From assembly GCA_029339195.1 (NCBI GenBank), contig JAPTJF010000025.1, forward strand, positions 62,001 to 126,000: 64,000 nucleotides of DNA, given 5' to 3'. Positions within the stretch are counted from its first letter, which is position 1, and each line of letters opens with the position of its first letter. Shown here in pieces: positions 46,222 to 56,871 of the stretch. The position numbers and the translations under genes were made by a program. The notes under the pieces are model-generated. The model was not told the origin of the DNA and searched no databases. It worked only from the letters and a program-made list of their open reading frames with translations. This DNA comes from Micractinium sp. NFX-FRZ (lineage: Eukaryota; Chlorophyta; Trebouxiophyceae; Chlorellales; Chlorellaceae).

Positions 46222-47276
46222 GCAGCGGAGCACCTTCAGAATACCCACGCCGGCATGACACCTTTGAGCACAGTTTTTCACACCTTTTGCCCACCGCACG
46301 ACCATGCATCACCAACTTTGAGGGGGGGACCGTTCCTCCCTCCCCCTTGTGACACTCCCTCACTGAGGCACTGTCTCTTGGCCTCCTGAAGGGGGGCCTC
46401 CCTAAGTGTCGTTTTGCCCCACTTTCTTTAGACCGCCTTTTCCCCACACCGATTCGACTGCAATGCCCTCCTGCAACGTCCCGCTGTGCCCTCCCGGCAG
46501 CTCTAGCAGCACCGCCCTGCCCAGTCACTGCGCACCCATTGCGTGGTGTGGTTGCTCTGCAGCTGCCGCTTGAACCTGGGCATCTCTATCCCAGCTGCTG
46601 AGTGTGGCTGCACTTGGGCAAACTACAGGCTGCCTTGCTTTCCACTGGGCAGCTACTGGCTCAGTTGTCTGCTTTGCTGGGTGACTCCTTCTTTCATGGG
46701 CTGTTCGTCATAGCCCTGGTTTTGCTTCACGTGAACTGACCACTTTCGACTTGTCTAGGTTTTTCTTGCTGCCCCCATTCTGCTGGTGCCACCATCCTGA
46801 TATGTCCAGCAGCTGCAACCCCTCACCCAACTCGCCCAACCCTCCCATTTATCCTGTATTTGTTAGCACGGGGTGCGTAACTTGCTGGGCTGCGAGCGCA
46901 ACTGTTACGTGTTCGGCCCATCGGGGCCAGAGCTCGCAAGAGCATCACCTTTCAAACTTTACAAAGAGCAAACGGGTGCAGTGCAACAGAAGGAGGTTGC
47001 GCTGCAACTTCAAGCAACAGAGGCAGTACTACAGGAGACAGATGCGGTAAAACAGGACGCAGATGGCGGTGTGCAGAAAGCAACAAAGTGCGGTGCAACA
47101 GAGAGGGGATGCGTCGCAACAGGGACTGTGCAATGCAGCCATGTGCACATGCAGGCGGCAGAGCCCTCGCGAGGGGCCTGGAGGGCTAGCAATAGAGAAC
47201 ACTTTTGCGAGTTTTGAAAAACAAATTCACGAAACAACATAAGCCGCCACTGGCCGTCAGCAAACGCGCCCCGACC
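46222..47276. other. Convergent intergenic region
   Basis: It lies between the stops of kinase 1 (+) and the SRA gene (-). A 114-codon + frame at 46873-47217 is built from degenerate GCAACA-type repeats and is probably UTR. No other gene is seen. Confidence 0.6.
46959..46963 (-). terminator. Candidate TGTAA poly(A) signal for the SRA gene
   Basis: TGTAA on the minus strand, about 315 bases past the SRA gene stop. Pentamer match only. Confidence 0.3.
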
Positions 47277-48753
47277 TCAGCGCTCGCCGCCCGCCTGGCC
47301 CCCGCGCTGCTGCGCCAGCAGCGCCAGCAAGCCGGCATTGCTGCCGCTCTTGGCCGCCTCTTCGCACGTGTATCGCACGTGGCGAGCCAGCACCTGCCGC
47401 TTCAGCAGCTGGAGCTTGTTGTTGCCCTCCGGGGCGCTGCATGGCAGCAGGGATCATGGGGGCGGGAGGTTGAGTGTCGGCATGCCCCCGCTGTGCACGC
47501 TGCGCCACCAAACCCACATGCATAAACAAACCACCCCCATGCACAAACACCTCGTTGGGAGAGCATGCATGCCTGCATGCTGCCTCCCTCGCTCGTCCTG
47601 CTGCCCGCTGCTTCCCTCCCCAGCCCCCCTTGTGCCTGGCACTCACAATCGGAAGCACTCTAAGAACGCCAGGCACTCGCTCGACGGCAGCCTGCCCTCC
47701 AGCAGCGGCAGCAGCTCGTCCAGCAGCGTCAGGACCTCCAACTCCCGCTCCTCAGCCTCAGCAGCTTGCCCCGCTGCAGCCGCCTGCTCCTGGGGGTGGG
47801 CCGCACAAGCAGCCGCAGCCACCTGCGCTTGTGGGCGCCGTGGTGGCGCCACCACTTCTGCCGCTGCAGCTGCCTGCTGTGGGCATGCCGCAGCAGCCGG
47901 CGCAGCAACTGCCGGATGTTGCGGGCGCGCCACAGCTGCCACCACTGCTGCTGCTGCATCTTGATCATGAGGGCTCCCCTGCTCCAGCAGGTGCGCCATT
48001 GCAGAAGCTGCACCTGCCATTGCAGCGGCAGCTGCCGGCTCCTGCCCGCCGAGCTCTGGAGTGGCAGGCACCGAGCGCGGCACGCGCTGGGCCTCCGCCC
48101 GGCCGGCTCCTGGCGTTGCTGCTGCAAGCGCTGCGGGTGCTTGCTCAGGGAACAGCTGCTTTGCTGCTGCTGGCATTGCGGCTGGCGACGTTGCTGCTGC
48201 TGAAGCAGCTGCTGGCGTCGCTCCCGTTGCTGCTGCTGCTGCTGCTGCGGGCGTTGCTGCTGCTGGCATTGCTCCTGCTGCTACTGGCGTTGCTCCTGCT
48301 GCTGCTGCTGCTGCCGCCGGCTTTGCTGCTGCTGCCGCTGCTGCAGTGCCCTCCAGGGAGCGGGCCGCCAGTGGCGTGTGTGGCAACGCTGCTGCAGCCG
48401 TGCCCCGTGAGCCAGCGGTGGTGACCTGGCCTCGCACTGCCAGTGGAGTAACGGCAGAGCGGCCAGGGGCCGGCTGCTTAGCAACAGCAGCGGCTGCGCG
48501 GTGCTTTGGTGCCGGGATGAAGCCGTTGTTTTCGCTGGCGACCTCCATTGCACGCTGTCGTTTCAGGCCAGTGGCTGGGCTGCCCCTTTCCACTGCCGCA
48601 ACTGCCGCACGTGGCAGGCGCTCCGGCTGGTTCACAGCCTGCCCAACCAGCAGCGGCGCTCCTGGCTGCTGCCCTGGCTCAGGCTGCTGTTGCTGAGGAA
48701 CCTGCTGCCTCCGCCGCTGCTGCTGCTGCTGCTCCTGCACTTGCACCTGCTGC

Positions 48754-48786
<33 letters not shown>

Positions 48787-48823
48787 ACTTGCACTTGCTG
48801 CTGCTGCTGCTGCTGCACTTGCA

Positions 48824-48861
<38 letters not shown>

Positions 48862-51800
48862 ACTTGCACCTGCTGGGCGGGCGTGGCAGCCGCTGCTGCG
48901 CCTGGCACCACCAGCCCCAGCTGCTGGGCACGCCCCTTCCAGCGGCCCGCCGCTTCACGCAGCTCCCGCCCGACTGCCCGCCTCAGGTCCTGGTTTGCAT
49001 GCCCCCCAGCTGCCACCTCAGCTTCAAACGCCTCCAGTGCCGCAGCTGCAGCTGCTGCGCAGGCTGACACGATTTCAGGGGTGGCTGTGAAGCAGGGGAT
49101 GCCCGCTGCCGCTGCCGCTTCGGGGCCGCCCGCCTGGCAGGCAGCGCAGAGCCACTCGGCGTCCTCGTTGTCGCGCAGCCTGCACCAGGGAGGCAGCGTG
49201 TTGTGCGGTGAGGTGAGCAATGGCCATGAGTACAGGCCTGGATCCCGCCTGTGCCAAAGCCTGCACAGCAGTGGCCAGCAAGAGGACAGCACGACACGGC
49301 ACAGCACAGCACAGCACAGCACACCTAGCACACTCCCGACCTGACAGGCAGGGAAAGGCGCACCATGGCAGGACAGATCACAGCACGGCGCAGCGCAGCA
49401 CAGCACACCTGGCATACATTTGAGCCGAGGGTAAAACGCACAGCACAGCACAGCACAGCACAGCACAGCGCAGCACAGCGCACCTGGCGTACTCCTCGTC
49501 CGACAGGCAGGAGAAGCAGACCTCCGCCTCGCCACAGCCGCCGCACATGATGTTGGGCCTGCTGGCATGCATCGGCACAGCATCTCGCTCCTCCCCCAGC
49601 TCCTCTGCCCCCTGACTGCGGGCGCGACCACTGTCGGCCCTGCGGCTGCGGCGGCTGGCGCTGCTGCTGTCACTGCTGGTGCTGCAGTCGGTGGGCTGCC
49701 CCACCTTGAACTTGTGGCTGTTGCAGACGAACCAGCACTTGCTGCGGGAGGGCGGGAGGATGAGGCAGGACCGCCAGGTCAAGGCAGCAGTGCGAGTCGG
49801 CACCTGTCACCCCGCAACAGCTACGGGTTGCAGCTGTGGTAACAGCATAGCACGATGCTGCGTTGCCCCTGAGGGGTGGTGCAAATGACGAAAGCAGCAC
49901 GCCCAGTGTGCCTACTAGCAGCCTGCTTACGCCCATGCATCACCCGTCCCACCTGCACACATCGGGCAGGTGGGAGGACCCCCGCAGGCGGCGCTCCCAG
50001 AAAGCCTGGGTCACCTGCAACAGGGGCACAAGCAACGAGGTTGGCCCTGGCCTTGCATCGCGAGCACGGGGGCGGGCAGCTGCATGCACCCGCAGCCATC
50101 GCAGCCAGCCCGGCCCAGCCTGGCCTGGTTTGCCCGCCCGCCCTGCCTTGCCGCTGCTCAAGGTTCTTCACCGTGCCGCCCAGAGCAAGAGCTCTTACAG
50201 CACCTAATGGGGTAAGGTATAATGGGACAAGGTGCGGCATAAAAGGCATCTGCGCATGCCCACCCACCTCCTGCCGCCTCGACTGCATCTACTGGCTCCT
50301 CCCCTGCCAGCCAAGGCACAAAATGTGTAGAAGCGTAAACAACACCATGTCACCCACCTCCAGCTGCCTCTGGTTCTCCTTCCTGGCCCCAGTCTCGCCG
50401 CGGATGCACAGCTGCATCGGGAGGGCAGTGGGTTGGAGTGAGTAACCTGCAGGGGCGAGAGCATGGCAGGAGGCATACGCAGCGCACGCGCTGCAGGCAT
50501 GTGCAGCAGGCATGCACAGGCATGCGCAGCATACGGAAGGCGGGCAGGCAGAGGGCCAAGCAGGCAAACAGGCAGGAAAGGCAGTTGGGCGGGCAGGCAG
50601 GCGGGCATGCAGCAGCGCTCACCTCGTGCTGCGGCAGCGGGGCCTGCCCCGGCAGCCGCCTGAGCAGGAAGCGGCAGCGCTTGAAGCTGTCGCGGGGATT
50701 GGTCCACAGCCAAGAGTCCACCACCTGCAGAAGCAGGCACTAACAGTTGGTGTATAACTTGACAGCGCCACCTAAGCTGCCGTTGTGTCGCAGTCCTGTG
50801 CTTTACCCTACTCTCGTACGCAAGCTGGTCATGGGTGTGTGGTGCAGCAGCACACCCCTGGCTGCAGCCTGCGCTGGTCCCCATGTGGTTGTGCATTAGC
50901 ACAGACCTTGCTAAAGGCGAGCTGGCCAGGGGGTGTGGTGCAGCAGCACACCCCTGGCTCAGAACCAATCTTCATGCTCCCAACAACAGGATTCTCACTG
51001 CTTGGCCCCGCACACTGCCAGCACCAACTGGGAACTGCCAGAGCCATGCTTGCTCCCCGCACCCATGTGCCAGAGGCAGGAGCTGCACGCTGCCAGCACC
51101 CACCCACCTCCCAGAGCCAGAGGTGCACGCTGCCAGCACCCATCCACCTCCCACAGCCAGAGCTGCACTCCCCCCAGCACCCACCCACCTCCCAGAGGCC
51201 GGTGCACAGGAGCCCGCTCTGCGCTTTGAGCAAGTGGTTGGCGGCTTGCACCTTGAGCCACACCCGGAGGGGCTGGCCGCTCGCCTGCACCTCCCTCATC
51301 CCCGCATTGCCCGCCGTCTCAAAAGACTGGTCGGTTATCTGCTTCCCGGTGTTGCCCTGCTGCCCACCCTGGCCTGCGGGTGTGTGCGGGCAACGACGGG
51401 CAGGGGTGTCAGGGCGCGCTGGCTGGTGGGCAGGCGGCAAGCGTTGCAGCCAGGCTCCGGCCCTGCCATGCCATGCCATGCACTCCCTGCCAGCATTGGG
51501 TGGCACGGCGCAAGCTCCCGGCATCCCCTTAGCCTGAGCAGCACTTCACCGCCCAAGCAGCCACCCAGCCTCAAACGGCACACGATGCAATCCCACCCGC
51601 CCACCCACCCTCAATGACGCAGGTCCCAAGCCCCAGCTTCCCCTCCAGCACGTGCCACAGCATGCGGTTCCCGTAGTTGCCCCCTGCGCACAGGAGTGGG
51701 GGGGAGGGAAGTGAGCCGTGGTCGGTACTCGCCCATGCATGCCCGTGCCGCAGAAGCCCCTGCCGTGCCCCACGCTCTGACCTCAGCATGCCGGCCGCGC

Positions 51801-52706
51801 AGGCCTGCCCCCCGCGCTACCCCGGCGCGCACCTGCGTACACAGCCACCGCTGGGCCCCCCTCGTCCCGGCTCTCCGTCTCAATGCCGTGCATGGTTGTG
51901 GAGCACAGGCCGGCCACAAACATCTGGCTGCGGCTCTGGCCCAGGAAGCCCGCCGCCAGCCCCTCGGGCAGGCCCTGGCCGGGCGGCAGGAAGCGGCGGG
52001 CGTGGCCCATGCTGCGCGCGTCGTCTTTGCAGAGCGTCAAGGCCTGCAAGGTTGCCGGTTGGGAGACACGGGTTGGATGTGGGCTGGCGGAGCACCGCCG
52101 GGCAGTGCTCCGCTGAGCAGTGGCCACGAGAGGATGGCACGCGGCGGCGTGGCGCACAAGCGGCAGGCGGGGAGCGGCCCGGGCGGGCGCCTATCAAAGC
52201 GCACCCACCGCCAAGTCGACCCTCCCGTTCCTCGCGAGCGGCTTGGCGCTGCAGATGCAGGGAATGAATGTGCTCGTCAATGGCCCGTTTACAGGCAGCG
52301 CACCTGTGCTTACAGGCGCGGCGGAAATTTCAAACAATAAAAAAGCAAATTCAAGTAGTCTCACCGCTCCCAGACCTCCACAAATAGCTCCAGGGCTCCC
52401 TGGACCTGCAGCAGCTGGTCAGGCTTGTCGTCAATATGGAGAGATGATGGAGCGATGATCGCGGCCGTCTCCAAAGCCCATGCTCACCTCTTGCACGGTC
52501 GGGGGGGGGATTGTGGCCGGCCATGGTGCGCACTGAGCAACCCAGAGGCGCTGTTGAGAAGATGAGCTTTGGTACGCCCACGCTGAGTCAGCGCCGCTGG
52601 CGGGCGGTGTTCCACTGCCGGCGGCGGCAGAGCACCTGCCACCTGCATGCGTGACGTCTGGGATGCGTGTGTGGTGGGTCACGCCTTGGATCGTGTCAAT
52701 GGACAT
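47277..52706 (-). CDS. SRA (SAD/YDG) domain protein with divergent PHD finger and polyQ
   Basis: Minus-strand exons 52488-52706, 52365-52405, 52209-52248, 51833-52043, 51609-51683, 51189-51373, 50623-50724, 50358-50411, 49953-50014, 49484-49741, 47647-49179 and 47277-47436 join in phase (979 aa). Residues about 130-295 match SRA domains: GNTGKQITDQSFETAGNAGM, then GQPLRVWLKV, CTGLWEVVDSW (YDG position) and FKRCRFLLRRLP. SRA domains (UHRF1, plant VIM/SUVH) bind methylated DNA. Next come C329xxC332, C396xxC399, C405xxC408 and WLC427xxC430, laid out like a PHD finger with Cys at the usual His. Then follow about 500 Ala/Gln-rich residues with long Q runs (near 48690-48870). Inferred role: nuclear DNA-methylation reader. 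There is no RING and no SET domain. Exon 1 is the weakest part. The gene is divergent from kinase 2. Confidence 0.82.
48690..48870 (-). repeat. CAG/CTG repeat encoding polyQ
   Basis: On the minus strand, long CAG runs are interrupted by GTGCAAGTG (VQV) units. They encode Q runs of about 7-12 in the SRA protein. The plus strand gives long CTG frames that are shadows. Confidence 0.92.
49290..49480 (-). repeat. CACAG pentamer repeats in SRA gene intron 10
   Basis: Several CACAG/CGCAG arrays (sense GCTGT) alternate with longer direct repeats around CACCTGGC, the sequence next to the donor at 49483. It is the same repeat type as in the ADCK1-like gene. Confidence 0.8.
50833..50957. repeat. Duplicated hairpin-forming block in SRA gene intron 6
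   Basis: Two direct copies (50833-50864 and 50926-50957) contain GTGCAGCAGCACACCCCTGG. In the second, CCAGGGGGTGTG pairs with CACACCCCTGG around GTGCAGCAG, giving a strong stem-loop. Confidence 0.8.
51060..51200 (-). repeat. Tandem copies of the exon 6 donor region in the SRA gene
   Basis: On the sense strand, units of roughly 40 bases with CTCTGGGAGGTGGGTGGGTG repeat after the true donor at 51188. The exon end (CTCTGGGAG) and the donor are both inside the unit. Confidence 0.85.
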
Positions 52707-53121
52707 GTCCTGCGTCCAATCTTGAGGAAAGACCAACAGGCGGGCTCAAAAAGGCTGGTGCGCCTACTACCGGGCAGTACCGCTGGGCAGGAAGGCTGCT
52801 TGCAGTACAACCCTCTGTCACAGGACCATCCTCCGTCTGCGCCCTGGCCATTACATTGTGCTCAAGGGCATCGTGCTGGCCTCCCACCAACCCCTGTGGC
52901 ACCCTTTTGGCCGCAACCTCCCACCCTCATCACTTCGGTGCAACTTCCCTGCTCCCCTTCTCGTGTCCGAAATGCGGGGCTTTCTGCCATCCGCAGTCTA
53001 ACTCCCTGCTTTCTACGCCCCACGAGTGCACAGGCGAACTTGCGCAGAGGTAGGGATACCTTCTCTTTAGCGGGCACAGCCCGTTTTGGACAGCGGCTCG
53101 CCCCAGCGGCTCCCCACCGCC
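52707..53121. promoter_or_regulatory. Shared 5' region of SRA gene and kinase 2
   Basis: The 415 bases separate the two divergent ATGs, so both promoters should lie here if the SRA start is right. No clear TATA box. Confidence 0.4.
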
Positions 53122-56100
53122 ATGGCTGTCCACGCCGAGCTGGAGGCGAGCGCCGATCGGCCGCTGCTGCAGCGCAAGAGCACTCCGCTGGAGGTCCTCC
53201 ACGCCGCAGTCACCGCCGCCGCGTCGAGCTCAGGCTTCGGGCTCCTCAGGGACCACCTCAGCAGCGAGGTGTTCATCAACCCCTCCTGCCTGCGCACCGG
53301 CCGCGCGCTGGGGGAGGGGGCATTCGGGCACACGCACCGCGCGGAGCTTGTGGGCGAGCCTGTGGAGGGGGCGGCGGCGGCGGGCCGGGGCGGCGGGCGG
53401 TGCCGCTCCCCTCGCGGCGGCCCCCGCCCACGTGAGGTGGCTGTCAAGACCCTCCGGCGGGAGCTGCTGGAGGATCCGGAGCAGGTCCTGCTGTTTGTAA
53501 AGGAGGTGGAGCTGCTGCGCAACCTGAAGCACAGGTGGGTGGCGGGTGGGGTACCAGGGCGGGGGCGGACCCGTGCTTAAAGGTCAGGACAGCCGCTATC
53601 TGGCAGGATTGCGCCCGATACTGCCGCAAGCTTGGAGACGCGCCGGCTGGCTGCCCTGCCCTGCCCTGTACCGACCACTTGCCTGCCGCCTCCCCTGCCC
53701 CCGCACCCCCACCCGCAGGAACATTGTGGAGTTTGTTGGGTGCAGCTGGAACCGCAGCAGCCTGGACGATTCGGTGCGCTACGGAGCGGGCTCCGGCGGC
53801 GTAAAATCAATATACTTTGTCCAAGAATTCTGTAAGCGTGCATTTGCAGGGCTGAGGGGAGGCTGGGTTCAGTGCTGGAAGGCGCCTGTGCCAGCACCGG
53901 TGGAGCAGGAGGGAGGGGGGCCACGCGTGTGGTGGTGGTGGCAGCTGCCGGCCAGCTTCCCTTGCTGCGGGATACCTCCCTCCTGCAAAGCCAGGCGTGC
54001 CGCTGCCATCCACCGTTGACGGCCCCACTGCTTCCCTCCTGCTCCCTAATGCCACCGCCAGGCGCGGGGGGCAGCTTGGGGGAGCTGATCAGGCGGCAAA
54101 TGATCCGGCCGTACAAGCCGCTCTTCAGGTAGGACCGCTGTGGGCGGGGGCCCGCAGCACAGCACGCCGGGCAGGCTGGCACATCTCGCGGTCCTCTGTC
54201 CATACACCCTATCGGCTCGCTCCCTCCATCCCCGGCGGGGCTGTCGACTTAGGGCAGGCTGGCAGGCCAAGAGCAGATGCGGGGGCACAGCCCACAGGCC
54301 CGAGTTGCTGCTCCCTCCCTCACATCCCGTGCCCTGCCTCTACCCACGGTCCTGCCCGCTCAAAACCCAACCTCACCTCTCACCGCCCAACCCATGCGCC
54401 TGCCTGCAGCGACGCGGATGCGCTGCGCTGGTGCTTGGGCGCCGCCCGCGCGCTGCAGTACCTGCACAGCCTGGACCCTTGCCCGGTGATGCACCGCGAC
54501 CTGAAGCTGGACAACCTCATGCTGACTCATGCTGACGTGGCGCGTGCTGAGGTCAAGCTGGGGGACTTTGGGCTGGCACGCCTGACCCTGGAGGAGATGA
54601 AGAAGCACCGGGAGGAGAAAGAGGCCTGGTGGGTGCGAGTCCGCCTGGTGTATTGCCCAGTCATGCCGCTGGTTGCAAGTGTGCGTGGAGTGGGGGTGGG
54701 CAGGCAGGCGAGAGAGGTGGCATGGGGGTGGGGAGGCACGAGGCGAGAGAGGGGTACCACGGGTGCCGCGTGCGCCAAAGCGTCCAGGCTTGCCGGGCCG
54801 TGGCTGCGTGCTTATCTGAAAGCGTAGCTTCCACTGCCGCACCATGCCCCTGCCTGCCCTGCAGCCAGAAGGTGCTGGACAAGCAGTGCTCCGGCCTGTC
54901 AGCGACAGCAGCTGGCAGCAGCGGGGATGCCAAGTTGGACTGCTCCGGCAGCGAGCTGTCTGGAAAAGCCTCTGCTGAGCTGGCAGCCTCCATCCAGCCG
55001 GGGGCTGCCGCCTATGGCACGCCGCGCCGCTTTGCAGCAGCAGTGGAGCCTACCGGGCGCACGGGCAGCTTCGGATACATGGTGGGTTGGTGCTGCCTCC
55101 TTCCTGGGAATGTGTGTTGGTGGGAGCTGCTGCCTGCCTCCTTGTAGCTTGCGGGCTGCTGCCGCCGCGTGGCGCCAAAACGCGCTGCTGCTACAGAGGG
55201 CAACGGGGTGCTGCCGGGGCGAGCGAAGCGGCGCACAGCGTGCTGCGCAGCGACATCACGACTACCCACAGCATGTGCAAAGCTGCGCCTGCCCTTCACA
55301 CAGACCGCCCCCGGGGGGCCTCCCTTTGCCCTGCTGCAGGCGCCAGAGGTGCTGCGCAGCCAGCGGTACAACGCCCAGGCCGACATCTTCTCCCTGGGCA
55401 TGTGCATGTGAGCCGGCGGGGCGGGATGGGGTGAGGGCAGACGGGCGGGAAGGCAGGCAGGCAGGCACGCAGAGAGTAGTGGCACCCTCAACCTCCAGCA
55501 AGCATGCAAAGCAGCAAAGCAGGCAAAGCGGCAAAGCATGCAAAGCATGCACAGCGGCGAACGTGCGCCCCCGCCGAGGTACCGCCTGCTCACCGTCCTG
55601 CCGGCTCATCCATCCCTGCCCCCTGCCCCCGCCCCGCCCCTGCAGGCACAACCTCTTTGCCCGCGTGCTGCCCTCCTTCCAGATCCTGCTGCAAGCCGGA
55701 GCAGAGCAGCTGGAGCAGTATGCAGCGCTGGTGAGCTCGGGCGGTTCACACCGACACACCCGGTCGCGGGCAGGGCAGGCTGGGTGCAGCACACAGCACG
55801 GCATTCGGGCGCTCCTGCATTCACGGAGCCCTGGCCCGCTCGCCGAGGTGCTGTGCTTGCATGGAGGCAGCACCCTGACGGCCTCTCCTTCAATTGGTCC
55901 CTGCCCCCCTGCCTCCAGGTCGCCGACGGCTTCCGCCCGCCGCTGCCAGAGGGCCTGCCGCCCGCCCTAGCCGACCTCATCTGTGCCTGCTGGAAGGGGG
56001 AGCCAGCGCTGCGGCCGGATGCTGCCAGCGTGGTGGCGAGGCTGGAGGAACTCAGGGACTCAGGTGGGCCTTCAACTTTGTGCAGGTGGGGCAAACGCTT

Positions 56101-56871
56101 AATTCTGACAGAGGGTGGGTGGTTGACGCCTGGAAGGGCGCGCCAGAACTGGAGGCGGGAGGCAGTTGGGCACCTCAGGTGGGGGGAACCAATGGGACGG
56201 GTCGGGCCTTGGGGCTGCTTAGGCACTGACGTGTGGGAGCATGGGAAGTGGGGCCGGAAGGCAACTTCCAGGCCACAGCTGGGTTGGAAGGTCAGTGATG
56301 GTGGGAGGTAGGCAGGTGAAGGGTGGTTCGGCCTGGCAGAGAGGTAGGGAGGTGGAAGGGTCAGTGAGGCAGGGAAGTGAAGGGTAGTTCGGCCTGGCTG
56401 GGAGGCAGGGAGGTGGACGGGTGAGTCGGCCTGGCAAGGGAGGTAGGAGGGTGAAGGGCAAGGTGACCTGGCGTGAAGGCAGGGAGGCCGGGAGGGAGGC
56501 CGGCAGGTTGCGGGTGAGGTGACTTGGGCAGAAGGTGGGGGAGGTGGGATTTCATGATCCCTAACCCCTAACCCCTAAACCCTAATCCTATTGATGAACC
56601 CTATCCTGAAAGGAGGGCGCTGGCAGGGCAGGAAAGGACAGAGTGGCTTTGTTGGGCTTGCTAGTTTGCCGAGAGAGGGGTGGGGTGCGGACCGGGGTGG
56701 GCAGGCGGGCGCAGGAGTGGCGGCGCAACAGAGGCGTGGGCAGCTGCCGCCGGCTCACCGGCGCCGCACCATCCCCTGAAGCGCGCCTGTGCATTCCCCG
56801 CCTCTGGTGCAGGCGCGCTGCGCAGCGCCCCTGCGAGCTCCCAGGCGGCCGGCTGCTGCTCCGTCATGTGA
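53122..56871 (+). CDS. TKL-type protein kinase 2 with C-terminal CaaX box
   Basis: Exons 53122-53534, 53719-53831, 54062-54128, 54410-54628, 54865-55081, 55340-55407, 55646-55730, 55919-56063 and 56813-56871 join in phase (461 aa). ATG 53122 lies in CCGCCATGG. Landmarks: GEGAFGHT (Gly loop, the usual Val replaced by Thr), VAVK Lys109, MHRDLKLDN (about 225), DFG (about 250), APE (about 344). The DFG-APE segment is again about 95 residues, ending TGRTGSFGYMAPE. The C-terminus GCCSVM is a CaaX box. It shares most intron positions with kinase 1, with identical lengths for four exons (67, 68, 85, 145 bases), but lacks three of its introns. The 749-base last intron holds imperfect G/A-rich repeats and a telomere-like tract. 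Membrane-attached signalling kinase is inferred. Confidence 0.92.
56330..56545. repeat. Imperfect G/A-rich tandem repeats in kinase 2 last intron
   Basis: Blocks around TTCGGCCTGGC(A/T)GGGAGG(C/T)AGGGAGGTGG recur at about 60-base spacing directly before the telomere-like tract. No coding role. Confidence 0.6.
56558..56589. repeat. Interstitial telomere-like repeat
   Basis: The tract consists of CCCTAA, CCCCTAA and CCCTAAA units. CCCTAAA is the plant and Chlorella-type telomere unit read from the C-rich strand. It lies inside the last intron of kinase 2. Confidence 0.8.

Noticed and set aside
46873..47217. 114-codon plus-strand frame with Gln/Lys/Ala repeats
   Set aside because: Made of degenerate short repeats in a convergent 3' region, with no splice signals or family match.
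47474..48424. 316-codon plus-strand frame rich in Leu, Pro and Ala
   Set aside because: It is the complement of the Ala/Gln-coding exon of the SRA gene, which has splice and motif support on the minus strand.
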